Assembly: GCF_011075055.1 (NCBI RefSeq)
Contig: NC_058145.1
Location: 1,500,887-1,564,886, forward strand
Origin: Mangifera indica
Lineage: Eukaryota; Streptophyta; Magnoliopsida; Sapindales; Anacardiaceae
DNA length: 64,000 nucleotides
Direction of reading: 5' to 3'
The notes beneath the pieces were generated by a model, which saw only the letters and a list, made by a program, of their open reading frames with translations, was not told the DNA's origin and searched no databases. Positions within the stretch are counted from its first letter, which is position 1; every line of letters begins with the position of its first letter. This document shows, one piece after another, positions 1 to 11,849 of the stretch. Position numbers and translations under genes: made by a program.

Positions 1-1982
1 GCCAAAGATCCCAAAAGTTCGTTTTCAAAATATAAAGGTTCTTCATTTTGGCCAAAAAAACAAAGGTTAATTTCCATTTATTTTAGCCTAATTCTTAATT
101 GCAAATACAAGCTCACAGTCAAATCTTATCCCAACCAAAAGACAATACTAAAGAATCACACTTTGCAAATGGATTGACATGAGAAAACAAAGCTTATTAT
201 GCAAAAGATTTAAATACACATTTATATAATGCACTTAATCAATAAAATGAAACTCTTAAAAAAATATAAATCTATATTGTTCTTATTATTATCATTTTTT
301 TTAATCTAGCACGTGGTATGTGGTATAATGCGTCCTTGGTTTACCATGTTGTGCTGAAACAAAGCCCAGGGCACATCTATTACCGAGAGATGCCTAAAAG
401 ACCATGAAGATAATCACATCTTAGAATATGTTTAGCCCTCTTTACATATAGACAACAAGACAACAAGAGACACAAATATGAGCATCAATCAAACACCAAA
501 ATATTCTTTGGCCTGTTATGCAGCTTCTGTGACAGGCTATATCCCCACTATTGGATTTTTTACAAGATTATTAACTCTATTATCTTAGTTAAGACAGGGA
601 AAATAATTAAGGCGCACTTGAACTGCAATCAACAAGAACACACTAAGAAATGTCAATAGACATAGTGACTAACAGTTCATCCAGCCCCGGAGCAAGAACA
701 GTGAAGCTTATGAATTTGAAATGAATATGAAAATACCTTAGAGGACTTAGAACCTCGCTTCCTTGCAGGAGTTTCTTCTTCTGTTGCTGCCATAAGAAGT
801 GGTTCAGGGGCAGGGCAGCGCTCAACATAATGAGCAGTTGCAAGTTTAGAAAGAGATTCTCGAACAGAATCCAGAACCACAGATGTTCCTGGAGGAATAT
901 ATTCCATAAATTAACTGAAGATGGATTGCTTTAAATGCACCTTAGGCTATTCAATTTATGCAGTATATTTCACAGAGCAACAATCTATATTTTAACACGT
1001 CGAAATAGAATGAATGACCATAAAAAACCCTTACACAAATAAAATTACAACAATACAGGATATCGAGAAACCTTGTACAAATTCAGAAACTTATACAATC
1101 ATAGCCAATTTTGTTCACAATATCATACATTTGATGCAATGTCAATTTAATCTGTGTCACACAGGTCAAAAGAGGGAAGTAAAAAAGAAGTACCCCTAAT
1201 CATTGATATACTAGATATTGATAAAGTAAATGGAAAACAGGAAAACAAAAAATGACTTGCCCTCTTTCTCACTTGATTTAGCTCTTTCAAACATTTGTTT
1301 CAGTGTGAGCCGACCATGTTCAAGCAACCCCTGAAGGAGCTCTACACACTGTGAAACCAAAAAAAGTAAAAATTCACCCCACTCTATTTATCATTCCTAA
1401 ACATCTAAAATTTCAAAGCAAGATTAAAACAACTAACTTGTTTATCAAATTCCTGGGACGCAATTGTCAAAAACTTGGCAAACCTCACGCGATGAAGAAT
1501 ATTATCGAACAATGCCACATACTGTGTATTCAGCCTCGGCTCATCTCCAAAACCACCTTCACACACAAAATATATAAAAATAAAACAATCCACACACAAT
1601 CACCAAACAAATGTTTAGAAAAATTCAAAGAACAGCAAAAAGAGAAAATGAAAACCTAATTGTTCGACGATGAAAGCCTGAACGCAATTCTGTTGAATTA
1701 AGACGAGCAAAGAGTTCTTGACTTGTTCATCAGTGAGCTCGGTATATCGCTTTATATTAGGTCTGTTTAGGGGCCCTCGACGGAGAAGACATTCACATAC
1801 TTTCTGTAAATAATTAGTAAAATGAGTCAAAATCGAATGGAAATCAAGGCACACATATAAAAATTAATAAATAAATAAATAAAGGAAAGAGGAAGAGAAG
1901 AGAGCGATACAGCGACTCGATCGCCGAAGTGATTGGTGATGATGTGGACGGCGAACTTGATGCCGTACTGAGGCACCACCAT
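1..1982 (-). CDS. RPC3: DNA-directed RNA polymerase III subunit RPC3 (RPC82), 5' part
   Basis: Encodes the N-terminal 193 residues of the Pol III subunit that helps promoter opening in the nucleus; the family has tandem winged-helix domains at this end. Coding exons on the minus strand are 1982-1911, 1803-1656, 1556-1438, 1348-1261 and 888-737, and their phases join without a break. Recognisable segments are KVCECLLRRGPL, VLIQQNCVQAF, QYVALFDNILHRVRF and the HYVERCP motif. The start ATG at 1982 opens MVVPQYGIKFAVHIITNHFG, as in other plant RPC3 proteins. Exon 4 ends at a GC donor (1260-1259) instead of GT; phase supports it. Exon 5 ends at a normal GT donor, and I see no next exon down to position 1, so the C-terminal two thirds lie outside. 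The family call is from recalled similarity; the exon structure is read directly. Confidence 0.85.
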
Positions 1983-2142
1983 CGTCACTCGTTTTGGTTA
2001 CTCTTCACTGGTTAGAGAAAAGCGAGAGCCGGCAGGACAAAGTAGGGCGGGAAGAAACATTACTGACGAGTGCGTTGAACAGGTAGGGTAAGTTATAATA
2101 TTTATTAATATAATTTTAATATTTTGATTGAAGCATCAGTTG

Positions 2143-2214
2143 GGGTCCATAGCTCAGTGGTAGAGCAATTGACTGCAGATCAATAGGTCACCGGTTCGAA
2201 CCCGGTTGGGCCCT
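2143..2214 (+). tRNA. trnC-GCA: tRNA-Cys (GCA)
   Basis: A full 72-base cloverleaf can be folded. The acceptor stem GGGTCCA pairs with TGGGCCC (one G-T wobble), the anticodon stem ATTGA/TCAAT encloses the loop CTGCAGA with anticodon GCA at 2175-2177, and the T arm contains the exact B-box GGTTCGAACCC at 2193-2203. The A-box lies in TAGCTCAGTGG. The discriminator is T, as expected for tRNA-Cys. No intron is present. A T6 run at 2225-2230 is a fitting Pol III terminator. Confidence 0.97.
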
Positions 2215-2224
2215 TGAAACCTCC

Positions 2225-2230
2225 TTTTTT
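2225..2230 (+). terminator. Pol III terminator of tRNA-Cys
   Basis: Run of six T about ten bases past the tRNA 3' end, the usual Pol III stop signal. Confidence 0.8.
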
Positions 2231-2555
2231 ATTTTCTGTTTATTCTCGGAAAGTTAATTCAGGATATTTAATTCATTTTAAATTCAAATTAAGTTTAAAT
2301 AAAAAAGATTAATTTATTTTTTAAATTAAATTGAATTATTTTTTTTAATTTGAACTGAATTTTCACTTGTAAAATGTTGAGACACGATTTAATTTGCTTC
2401 CATCTCCATGATAACATTTTTCAATCTTGCAAGTTCAAAAGACACGTGAAATTTTGTTATTGAAATCTTCTAACTAATAAGATGAGGCCATTGAAAAAAT
2501 GAAAATAAAATTTATTATCTTTATTAAAATTGAATAAGAATTTGCCCCTTAAAAT
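2231..2555. other. AT-rich intergenic DNA
   Basis: AT-rich, with short A/T runs. No open frame, RNA gene or recognisable element was found. Confidence 0.6.
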
Positions 2556-3990
2556 TTTGTTAGGCCTATACCATATCTCTATAGATCTTATTTGGTGTGA
2601 TCTATCGGGTTCACGAATCGTATTGGGCCAAGGCTCGTGAGCCTATTCTAAGACACAGAAAGAGGAAAAAAGGAAGAGAATAAGATTTAGAGGAGGAAAA
2701 GAGGCTAATAAGACAATTTTAAATTTGGAAAAAAACCTACGGCTACTCTATACCATACCTACATAGGCCTAATTTGGTGTAATTTATCGGGTTCACGGGT
2801 CGCATTGGGCCAAGGCTCGTGAGATTGTTGGCGTTTTATGTTGTGTCAATCTCTCTAAAAGGAAGGTCTCAGACACAACTTATAGCTGCTCTAAAATATA
2901 CTTCTATAGGCCTTTTTACAAGTTGTGGGCCTTTTTACAGGTTGGGCTTTTTTAGCCTTCAATTTTGCCAACCCGCACAACCTGACACAACTCATTGTCT
3001 TGTTTAACATATGCTATTGGCGTGGGCTACATAGATTAATACAAAAAATCTCTTAAAGAGAATATTGTAATCAATATGTTAGTTTATACCAATCAAAGTG
3101 AAAAATTATTTTTAAAGCATGTTTCCGAAATTTTTGTCATTGTAGATTTGAATAGGAGGAACAACTAATTTCTAATCAAATTTTGTTTCAATGACACATT
3201 TTCGCTCTCAAACTTTGAAAATAATACTTTTTTTTTCTGATATTTAATTAATTTTGTTAACTTTAAATACAAGAAAAGCATAACGATAATTTTTTAATTT
3301 TAAATTTAAATTTTAATTATACTTTTTATATTAATTTCTATTTTTCTATTATCACTTTTTTTTAACTTTTAATTTTGAGAGTGAGAAAGTTTTATTAAGA
3401 TAAGTTTTGAATGGAAAACATACGTCTTTCTTTTCTTTTTTTAAATATTATCTCCGTTACCTAAATGGATCTCTTTTAGCAAATTTGGCATTTATTTTTA
3501 ATTTATATCTAATTATTTTATTTGTAGTGGATAACTGTGATATTGTGTAGTAGATATGTTCATAAGCGATGGTATGTCGGGTTAAGGCTAGTAAAATTAT
3601 AGGTCTTGTGTGTCATGCCAATCTATCCAATAACAAGGCTAGAGTCACAAACCCATAGCCCTTCTAAGTCATGCCATTTTTGTAGATCATACTTCTTGAA
3701 CCAAACTTCTTTAATCCCAAATCGTGTTAACCTGCATAACCTGACACAGCTCATATTGTCGTGTCGAAGGTGTAGAATTAGAGCGGGCTACATAAATTAA
3801 TACAAAAAATCTTTTGAAGATAATATTGTACTCGATATGATAGTTCATACAGATCAAAGCGAAATTGTATTTTTAAAGCATCATATTGAAATTTTTGTCA
3901 TTGTGGATTTGAATTGGAGGAACAACTATTTTCTAATCAAAGTTTGCTTTAATAACAATTTTCACTCTCAAACTTTTAAAATGATACTTT
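2556..3990. repeat. Diverged direct repeats of an unclassified element
   Basis: Two kinds of duplication are visible. A segment at about 2560-2642 (containing ATCGGGTTCACG and GGGCCAAGGCTCGTGAG) recurs at about 2745-2822. A longer segment at about 2965-3230 (GGGCTACATAGATTAATAC, then TTTTTGTCATTG, then GGAGGAACAACTA) recurs at about 3745-3990, some 780 bp away and in the same orientation. The copies are clearly diverged. They could be remnants of long terminal repeats or of a tandemly duplicated non-autonomous element; I see no coding domain between them. Confidence 0.6.
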
Positions 3991-4366
3991 TTACCCAACA
4001 TTTTTTTTTTGTTAACTTTAAATAGAAAGATAATTTAAAAAACACTTTAAATACAAAGAAGAGCATAAAGATAATTTTTTTGGTTGTAAATTTGAATTAT
4101 AATTATACTTTTTATATTAATTTCCTCTTTTTCTATCAACACTTTTTTTTTTTGGTTAGTCGGGAATCTCATTTGTATTAGTTTGACCAATAAACTTTGA
4201 GATATAGTGATCGAATTCATAATTACTGTGATCTTTTCTCTATAAATTTTAATATTTTATTAGTTTTATTAACCCTTAAAATATTCTATTATCACTTTAT
4301 TTTTTTGAATTACAAAAAAAAAATGTTTTCATATGTGAGTTCATCATCACCCATATGTGCTTTGTT

Positions 4367-4960
4367 TTGTTTTGTTTTTTTTTTCATTTTCATGAAAAGT
4401 AGGCCAAAAAACTATTTCCCACTCTCTAAGTTTCAAAAAATCAAATTTTTACATATCATTCACTTTTATTAGAGAATTTGTTTGATTTTCTGAAAATGAT
4501 TGTTTTACCCTTATTAAAATGCAAAATTACCATTAACACTTAATATATACGTCTAATTACCAATATATCACTACTATTTTAAAAAATTATCATTTAAACT
4601 CTTAAAAAATATCAAAACTCTAATCAAATTTTAAATATTGTATTTTAGACAAATATTTAAAAAGTGTAAATGTAAACTTTGAAAATATTGAAGAACATAT
4701 TCAAAAATTAAAAATTAAAAAAAACCCCAAACTTTTTGCTAAAAATTTCTCTTAAAAATTTTTTAACATCCCCAATATTTTTAAAAATTACAGTTCACCC
4801 CATCAAGTTTTAAGAAGAGAAAAAAAAAAAAATAAGAGGAAAATAAAATAAAAAGAATAATAGGGAAAAACATAAAAAATAGAAAAAGTAATGAAATATA
4901 TGTGAAAAGACCTTTTTACCATTTCACTAAACAAAATTTACTAAGGAAGTAAATATAATA
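4367..4960. repeat. AT-rich element, inverted relative to 7457-8130
   Basis: The A/G-rich and C/T-rich tracts here are the approximate reverse complement of about 7540-8060. For example the purine tract around 4815-4880 mirrors the pyrimidine tract around 7600-7680, and the TTACC(A)TTAACA portion near 4510-4540 mirrors the TGTTAATGAC portion near 7945-7965. It belongs to the family seen complete at 49434-50337. No coding potential. Confidence 0.5.
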
Positions 4961-6036
4961 TTCTAATTTAGTTTTTTGAAATGATATGATATGATAAGAC
5001 ATCAAACGAATATAATTTGTAAATGTAATATTCTAATATAGTCGATCTCGATGGCTTTGTAAAGGTCAAAGAAAGGAAGATAATTTCAAAATCTAATTTT
5101 GCTTGGTTTGTCTCGACTTGACTTGGGAGAAAGATTCCCTGACAAATTTGTACCCAAAATGTTCGGAACAGCCTAACTTTTTGGAAAGTACAATGGAATG
5201 GACATCAATTTAGTCTATGTCTAAATTCTAATTCTAAATTAACAGAACATCACTTTCAATCTGTTACCCGCTAATCACGGCTGAAGAATATTAGTCCATG
5301 TACTAAAATATGACTATTTTGACTCTGCACGTTGAAATGTTTCTTTATGTTAGCATAGGTTTTCGGCTAATAAAACGTGTATATAATTTAAATATATAGG
5401 TAATATATTATTTTATAATTAAATATTATTTTATTTTAATTTAAAATTATAATATATTATTTATATATAAAAATTATATATAAAAAATATGTATATATAA
5501 TTTTATTACCTAAAAAATACATAAAACTGTAAATTATTGTCTATTTTTTACCGTTGTTGTCTTCACAGTTTTTATTTTAAAAGAGAACTATCTAATCTCG
5601 GTTTTAACTTAACATGAGATTTATAGTATTAATACAATACCCAGTTAGAAGGTTTTGAGAGATTATCTGACATTGTCTTTACATATAACGTTGCTTCTGA
5701 TGCTTTAACCTTTATCGATATATATTGATATAGAACACCTTGGATTCTTATTTGATGTAAGATTTTTTACATAAACAATTCCTAAAAAGGGTTTTTCCAT
5801 ATAAAAACATTTTCCATCAATTAATTATGTAAATTTCATGATTCATTTACATAAAAATATTCATTTTAGATTGTTAATCTATAATGACATATATGTTATT
5901 TCGTGAAAAAATCAAACAACCCTTTATATGTTTATAGTAATAATATGTGAACGTAGTTTTGAATATTCAAATAAATTTTTAGATAATATGTTATCATATA
6001 AATACAGTGATAGACCTAAATGAGGTCAAGAAGGGT
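4961..6036. other. AT-rich intergenic DNA with a palindromic MITE-like patch
   Basis: No gene found. About 5365-5525 resembles the AT-rich palindromic family described at 34640-34830. The rest is unassigned. Confidence 0.5.
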
Positions 6037-6044
6037 TACCTAAC

Positions 6045-6351
6045 TAGGGCTGGATTCGAGCCAAGTCGAGCTCGGCTCGTAGCCAGCGCGGGCTCGGCTC
6101 GCTTTATTTAGGGGCGGCTCGAGTTCAGCTCGAGCTGAACTCGGCTCGGCTCGAGTTCGGCTCGTTTTTGGCTTAGTTCGGCTCATTTTTCATATCAAAA
6201 CGACATCGTTTTGTGTATATATAGATCAAAATGACGTCGTTTTGTATAAAAATTTTTTAAAAAAATATGTCCTGCCAAGCTGAGCCAGCTCGAGCTCGAT
6301 CGAGCCTAGCCAAGCCCGAGCTCGAGCTGGCTCGGCTCAAATCCAGCCCTA
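6045..6351. mobile_element. hAT-like MITE, GAGCC-rich family, complete
   Basis: A 307-bp element with terminal inverted repeats (starts TAGGGCTGGATTCGAGCC; the reverse of its end is TAGGGCTGGATTTGAGCC). It is flanked by a perfect 8-bp target duplication TACCTAAC at 6037-6044 and 6352-6359. The interior has runs of the GAGCCGAGC type and two palindromes ACGACATCGTTTT and ATGACGTCGTTTT. Eight-base duplications and TAGGG termini are typical of the hAT superfamily. It encodes no protein. Confidence 0.9.
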
Positions 6352-6359
6352 TACCTAAC

Positions 6360-6971
6360 CCTTTGAAAAATTAATATTTTAATATATTTGAAATGCCAAA
6401 ATTACCCCTAAAATTTTACATTGTTTTCTTTTATATTTCAGTATTTTTTAATTAACCCCATATAATTTTACTTTTATTAATTTTTTATCTTTATATTGTA
6501 TCTTTAGATCTGTCATTATATGATTAAATATTATTTTATCTTTAATTTAAATTAATCAATTATATAATAAAATATCATTTGAATACTCAATTAAACATCC
6601 AAGACTAGATATATAAAATATTTTATTATATTCCTTATAGCACGAAGAAAATGAGGTCCTCAAAAGTGAATATAGTTACAAAGCTAGCAGCTTCCAAGAA
6701 CGAAGGAAGTGTGGAAATTCAAATGGGAAAGCATGCTTGCCTTCCTTGACCATATCTCTTCCAAGGTTGACAACAGTAGAGAAGAAAAGTAGCTTTCCAT
6801 AACTATAAAATTGGCGACGGCTATGGTTTCGCTTTGGCTCCATCAGTACATGTCGTGTTCAATCCACCCAACATGTTCATGGCAGAAATATGACTAAAGC
6901 AAAACAAAACTACCCCACAACTAACGATTTTGATGACTTTTGAAGAGCCGTGTTAAGCTCAACTTACAATT
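6360..6971. other. Intergenic DNA, partly low-repeat
   Basis: 6680-6960 is less AT-rich than its surroundings and has a TATAAAA-like stretch near 6803, but I found no open frame or splice pattern there. Confidence 0.4.
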
Positions 6972-6979
6972 TTTATAAG

Positions 6980-7448
6980 CAATGTTTTCAAAATTGGGTC
7001 AAACTAATTATCATACTAATTTGTGACTTGATTGATTCGATTGGATAATCAATCGGTTAAATTTATTGTTAAATTATTATATATTTCTTAAATTGTATAA
7101 ACATTTATTATATTTTTTTAAATATAAAATATAATTTTAAATATATTAATTAAACAATTGAAAGTTAATTAAATAGACAAAAAAAAAAACTAATTAAAAT
7201 TTTTATTATTAATTCAATTAAAATTTGACAAATTGTAACTCTTTTACGTTTTAATAAGATAAAAATTGTGTAGTGTTATATAAATCCAATTTCGTTGATT
7301 TTAAATAGTTTCTTTAGTTCAATAGATTTATAGAGTTTGATTGAGTTTTAAACAAGTCAATATTTATATATAGATTGGATTAAATTGTAGATTGATTTAT
7401 AGTTTAATCGATCAAACCGACTAGTTCGGTCCAGTTTTTAAAACACTG
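6980..7448. mobile_element. hAT-like MITE with CARTGTTTT ends
   Basis: A 469-bp element with inverted ends: it starts CAATGTTTTCAAAATTGGG and the reverse of its end is CAGTGTTTTAAAAACTGGACC-like. It is flanked by a perfect 8-bp duplication TTTATAAG at 6972-6979 and 7449-7456. The interior is AT-rich and non-coding. A diverged relative lies near 46613-47053. Confidence 0.85.
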
Positions 7449-7456
7449 TTTATAAG

Positions 7457-8130
7457 GCCAATTGATTATTTTCCACCCATGGTTTGATGAAATGACAAAT
7501 TCATACCTTTTAAGTTTGGAAAAACCAGAATTTTTTTTCATCCACTTTTGACAATGATTTTCGTTAAGTGAAAGGTTAAAAATGTTATATATATATATAT
7601 TATATTTCCCTCTTTTTTCTATTTCATATTTTCTTCTTTACTTTTTTATTTTTATTTTCCCTATTTTATGTATTCTCTTCTCAAAAGTTTTGGGTGAATA
7701 ATGATTTTTTGAAATATTAGAGGTGTTGAAAGATTTTTTTTCAAGGTTTATGGAAATTTAAAATTACTTAAAAGAGTATTTTTAAACTTCTTCAATATTC
7801 AAAATACCCTTTAATAGTTTCAAAAATAAAATTACGGCTCTAAAAAATTGATTAAAACATAGTATTTTAAAGTTAATTTTGAGTTTATATATTTTTTTTA
7901 AGAGTTTATGGGATAAATTTTTATAATAAGGATATGTTTGATATTTATAGTGAATGTTAATGACATTTTTGTAATTTTAATAAAAATGTAAAATATTGAT
8001 TTCAATAAAAACCTAATAGATTCAATAAAAAAAAATAGTAGAGAGGCAAAAATTTAATTTTTTAAAATTTTAAAAGTGGGAATTTATCCTCCCATTGATC
8101 CTCCAAAGGAAAATAGTAATTTCAACCAGA
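7457..8130. repeat. Non-autonomous element with TTTCCACCC ends
   Basis: Begins near TTTTCCACCCATGGTTTG and ends near GTGGGAATTTATCC; it is related to the complete copy at 49434-50337 and inverted relative to 4367-4960. Its right half also occurs at about 11640-12320 and 19700-19930, where it forms the spacer between PAR1 units. Confidence 0.5.
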
Positions 8131-8769
8131 AAAATATTGTCCTTGAAGTACTTACAATTACAAACATACATTTTTAAACACAGCATATGCTCAGAATATA
8201 TATCCAGTCCAGGTCTAGTATAAAGGTAAAACGCCTATATTCTATCCTTCTTTTTTCTTTTAAATGAAATTATGTGTATTTATTATGAATATATAAATAT
8301 ATATACACTTATGAATAATATTATACGTACCCATTTTTTAATACATAAATAAGTATATACATAATATATCATTATATAATTAGGTATTATTTTATCTGTA
8401 ATTCAAAATCATCTAATAACTTAATGACACGTATTCAGTGTGTATTCAAAATAAGTATATATAGTTTTATTATATCTTTAAATCAAAATCATCTACTCAT
8501 ATAATAATATATTATTTATGTATTTAAATTATGTATAAAAATATATATAAGCGTTATTTTATTGAATAATGTTTTCCCACTTTCAAACTTCAAGAACTAC
8601 AATTTTTTCACCATCTGTCCAAAATTTTCTATATTTATCACTTTGAATTTGAATTTGACTTCTTTAATGGTGCAGTAGTAATGAACTATTAATTCATAAT
8701 TTTGTTAATCAACATAAAAATTATCGTTTTGTCAACAATAATGGCAATTTATTTAAATAATTTAATTTT

Positions 8770-9140
8770 TATTATTTATATAAAAAATTATTAAATAAAA
8801 TAATATTGTTTTATCAATAATAATGACAATTTATTATTTAAAATGAGTTAAACTTAAGCAAAAAAATTTAATTCAAATTTATAACTTATTAATAAAAGTA
8901 CATTATTTTATTTATTATTAAGTAAAATAACATAATTTTGATAATTAATTATAAATTTAAATTATAAATTTAAGTCATGAATTTAAGTTAAATTTTAATT
9001 GAATCGAGTTAAATCAATTTGAGTTGAGTTTGAATCACACTTGATTTTGGTTTTACAAACTCAAATTAAATTATTTTTTATTAAAATCGAACTTAAACTT
9101 GGGGGCATTCGAACTCATCTTGATTTTTATCGACCCTTTA
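8770..9140. repeat. Degenerate TAGGG-family element upstream of PAR1-1
   Basis: Contains degenerate paired ATGAC/GTTTTAT-type palindromic cores and ends near CGACCCTTTAA, like other members of the MITE family. Homologous sequence precedes PAR1-2 (split by the hAT insertion, 12970-13085 and 16142-16460) and PAR1-3 (20460-20870). Confidence 0.5.
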
Positions 9141-9443
9141 ACAGATGATAATTCTATAACCCCGTATGTTGATTTCAGGATGATCGAACTGAAAAGTAAA
9201 AATGCATGTGCATTTTTTCAAACGCGAGGAACTTAAAAAACCCAGGTAATCGGCATTGATGGCGCTTGACATATTGACTGTCTGTAAATATCGGCTTATT
9301 TTGAACAGAAATCGAATTCAAACCTACCAACTGCTTGCTTGAGCCTACTTTGCCATCTTGGGCTCTGAATGTTTGACACGTTGTCTCCGAGTCCTTCATC
9401 GTCCTTCTTTGATTTTTCCATGCTACAGTTTCCACTGAAATAA

Positions 9444-9450
9444 TATAAAT
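9444..9450 (+). promoter_or_regulatory. TATA box of PAR1-1
   Basis: TATAAAT 111 bp upstream of the ATG, followed by a C-rich leader. The same arrangement precedes the other two copies. Confidence 0.7.
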
Positions 9451-9560
9451 CCCCCTGCCCTTCTCAGCCACACCAGGAATCTCCCTTCTTCGCATTCCAA
9501 GCACAGAGTTTCTGCTCCCAACTTTGCCTCTGTCCTTTAATCTACATTACAACTCCTCTC

Positions 9561-10964
9561 ATGGCTTCTGATTTTGGCCTTAAGACCTTCGTTGTCGTCC
9601 TTACAGTTACCTTCTTTGTGCAAGGAACTCTCGGTAAGCTTTTTTTAGCAATTGAGTTGTTTTGAATAGGGGTGCATACAAACCAAATCAAACCAGAATT
9701 TCTCTTAGTTAGAGTTCCTCGTTTGCATTTTGTTTGAATTCATTGAGCCCAAAGTTTTATTTTACTTTAATCCCTAAGGTCGAAGTTTCAAACTTGACTC
9801 AAATTTATGATTTATTAACAAAATGATGTCGTTTTATCATACCCAATAATGGGCAAAACGATATTTTTTTTATAATTGTTTGATATGATTTGAATCGTGT
9901 TACAAATCAAGTTTGAACCTAATTAAACACCTCCTGACTCAAGTTTAGTTTGAGCTCGTCTAACCAAAATTAATGTTAATTTGAGTTCGGTTTAGTTCTT
10001 AAATTTGAAATTTAAAACTTGATTAGAGTTCATAATTCAAATTCATAGCTTAGACTTATAGTCCAAGTTTGCAAGACAATGTCATTTTATTGAATAATAA
10101 GTAAAATGATATTGTTTTGATGATTTTTAAACTAAACTCAAATCAATCGAGTAACATTAAACCAAATTCTCTTTTAACTCATAAATTTGGCTTGATTTAA
10201 AAAACAATGAACCTTACCACCTTGAGCTCAACTCAAATTACATTTGAACAATTCAAGCCGAGTCAGCTTTGAAGACCAAGCCAACTCCATCAGGGTCCAA
10301 CTCTAGTCGTTCATGTGGAAGTGCATGAATTAATTACTTCAACTTTATAATGAGTAAGTGTTGACGGTAATTTTGCAGGAGAGATAATATGTGAGAACCT
10401 GAACCAAGACACATGTGCGTACGCAGTGTCGTCGTCGGGCAACCGCTGTGTGCTGGAGAAGCGTGTGAAAAGGAGCGGAGAAGAAGCATACACATGCGCC
10501 GCATCTGAAATAAAGGCCGATAAATCAAAGAACCATGTGGAAACTGACCAGTGCATCTCCGACTGTGGGCTTGACAGAAAAGTTCTCGGCATCTCCTCTG
10601 ACTCCCTCCTCGAAGCCAAGTTCACAGAAAAACTCTGCTCCGCCCAGTGCTACGATAACTGCCCCAATATCGTCGATCTTTATTTCAATCTAGCTGCCGG
10701 TGAAGGTACACAATATATATATATATATTCATATTCGTTCAACACTCTATCAAAATTAAGTATTATCATTATGTTCTAACGCAAGGATGAACTTGTTAAA
10801 TGTCAGGTGTGTTTCTTCCCAAGCTGTGTGAAGCAAGAGGAAAAAATGCAAGAAGGGAAATGTCTGAGATTCGAAGCTCTGGTTTCGTTGCAGCAGGACC
10901 TGCCCAAGCTGTGAAGTTCTTGGCTGACCCAGTTCTGGCTCCGGCAGCTGCACCCAGTGTTTAG
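9561..10964 (+). CDS. PAR1-like secreted cysteine-rich protein, copy 1
   Basis: Exons 9561-9633, 10379-10705 and 10807-10964 join to a 185-residue frame. Residues 1-25 form a signal peptide (MASDFGLKTF start, hydrophobic VVVLTVTFFV, cleavage likely after GTLG). The mature part begins EIICEN and carries ten cysteines, with family motifs [12 protein letters not shown] and [16 protein letters not shown]. This matches the PAR1 (photoassimilate-responsive protein 1) family, named for sugar or stress induction in tobacco; biochemical function is unknown. All introns are GT-AG. Intron 1 (745 bp) is largely filled by a MITE-like element. It is the founder-like member of the tandem triplet: its C-terminus is SV, while copies 2 and 3 end CV. 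Confidence 0.92.
9664..10305. mobile_element. TAGGG-family element in PAR1-1 intron 1
   Basis: Starts TAGGGGTGCATACAAACC and ends near GGGTCCAACTCTA. The interior has paired palindromic cores (ATGATGTCGTTTTAT near 9820, GGGCAAAACGATAT near 9850, AATGATATTGTTTTG near 10100). Equivalent copies occupy intron 1 of copies 2 (about 16995-17655) and 3 (about 21400-22065), so insertion preceded the triplication. Target duplications are no longer clear. Confidence 0.65.
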
Positions 10965-11138
10965 GTTTAAGATTTTGTCCGTGTTGTGCATGTGAGTCAT
11001 GGTAGAGCTAGCTATCGGGTACGGGCGTCACCGGCAAGCTCCGATTCTCATGTGTTTTTACAAGGTTGCTTAGGGTGCCGTAATTAAACATGCTTAGTTA
11101 TCCTTAATGTACATGTGTTTTGTTTGTATGGGTTATAA

Positions 11139-11626
11139 GGGTGTTTGGTTTGCGGTGTAAAATAATTACTCTGATAATCTATATTTTATTATTTGTATTA
11201 TTTTGTTTGGTTTATTAATAATAAACTATTACATAAATATCTTATTTTCAATAATGATATAACAGATAATATAAGTGGTATATTAATTGTCACATTTATC
11301 ATTGGTATTAAAAAATTATAAAAAATTATTGATTTTATTATAATTTTATTTTTATTTATTAATTTTTTAAGATTAAAATACCCTTAGTTTTAATTAATAT
11401 AATAAATAATATGAAATATATTTTAAAATAATTATTCTTAAGGATATTTAAGTAAAATTATATCTTAGTATTGTTTTATTACCTTTAATCAAATACAATA
11501 ATTATTTATATCTATTAAATTTTATCAAATATAGTAATTATTTATATCCAATAATATTTCAAATAATCTATCTTAGAATAATCTTTTAATTTTAATAATA
11601 AAACATTATTCAAAGTAAACTCCTAC
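11139..11626. mobile_element. Tourist-like MITE downstream of PAR1-1
   Basis: Starts GGGTGTTTGGTTTG after TAA and ends near CAAAGTAAACTCCTA. The interior is AT-rich with ATTATTT-type arms. Homologous insertions at 19229-19694 and 22930-23411 occupy the same place behind copies 2 and 3, so it was in the ancestral unit. GGG(T/C)GTTTGGTT ends with 3-bp TTA/TAA sites are typical of PIF/Harbinger (Tourist) MITEs. Confidence 0.7.
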
Positions 11627-11849
11627 TAACCTAAAATACCAGTCATCTACAATTTAATAGTTTCAAAAATAAAATTGTCGTCCTAAAAATATTGGCTTAA
11701 ACACAATATTTTAAAATTAATTTTGAGTTTAGATCTTTTTTAGGAGTCTATGTAATAAATTTTTGTGGTAAGGATATGTTTGATATTTCCAATCAATGAT
11801 AATGATATTTTTGTAATTTTATTAAAAAGACAACATTTATTTCAATAAG

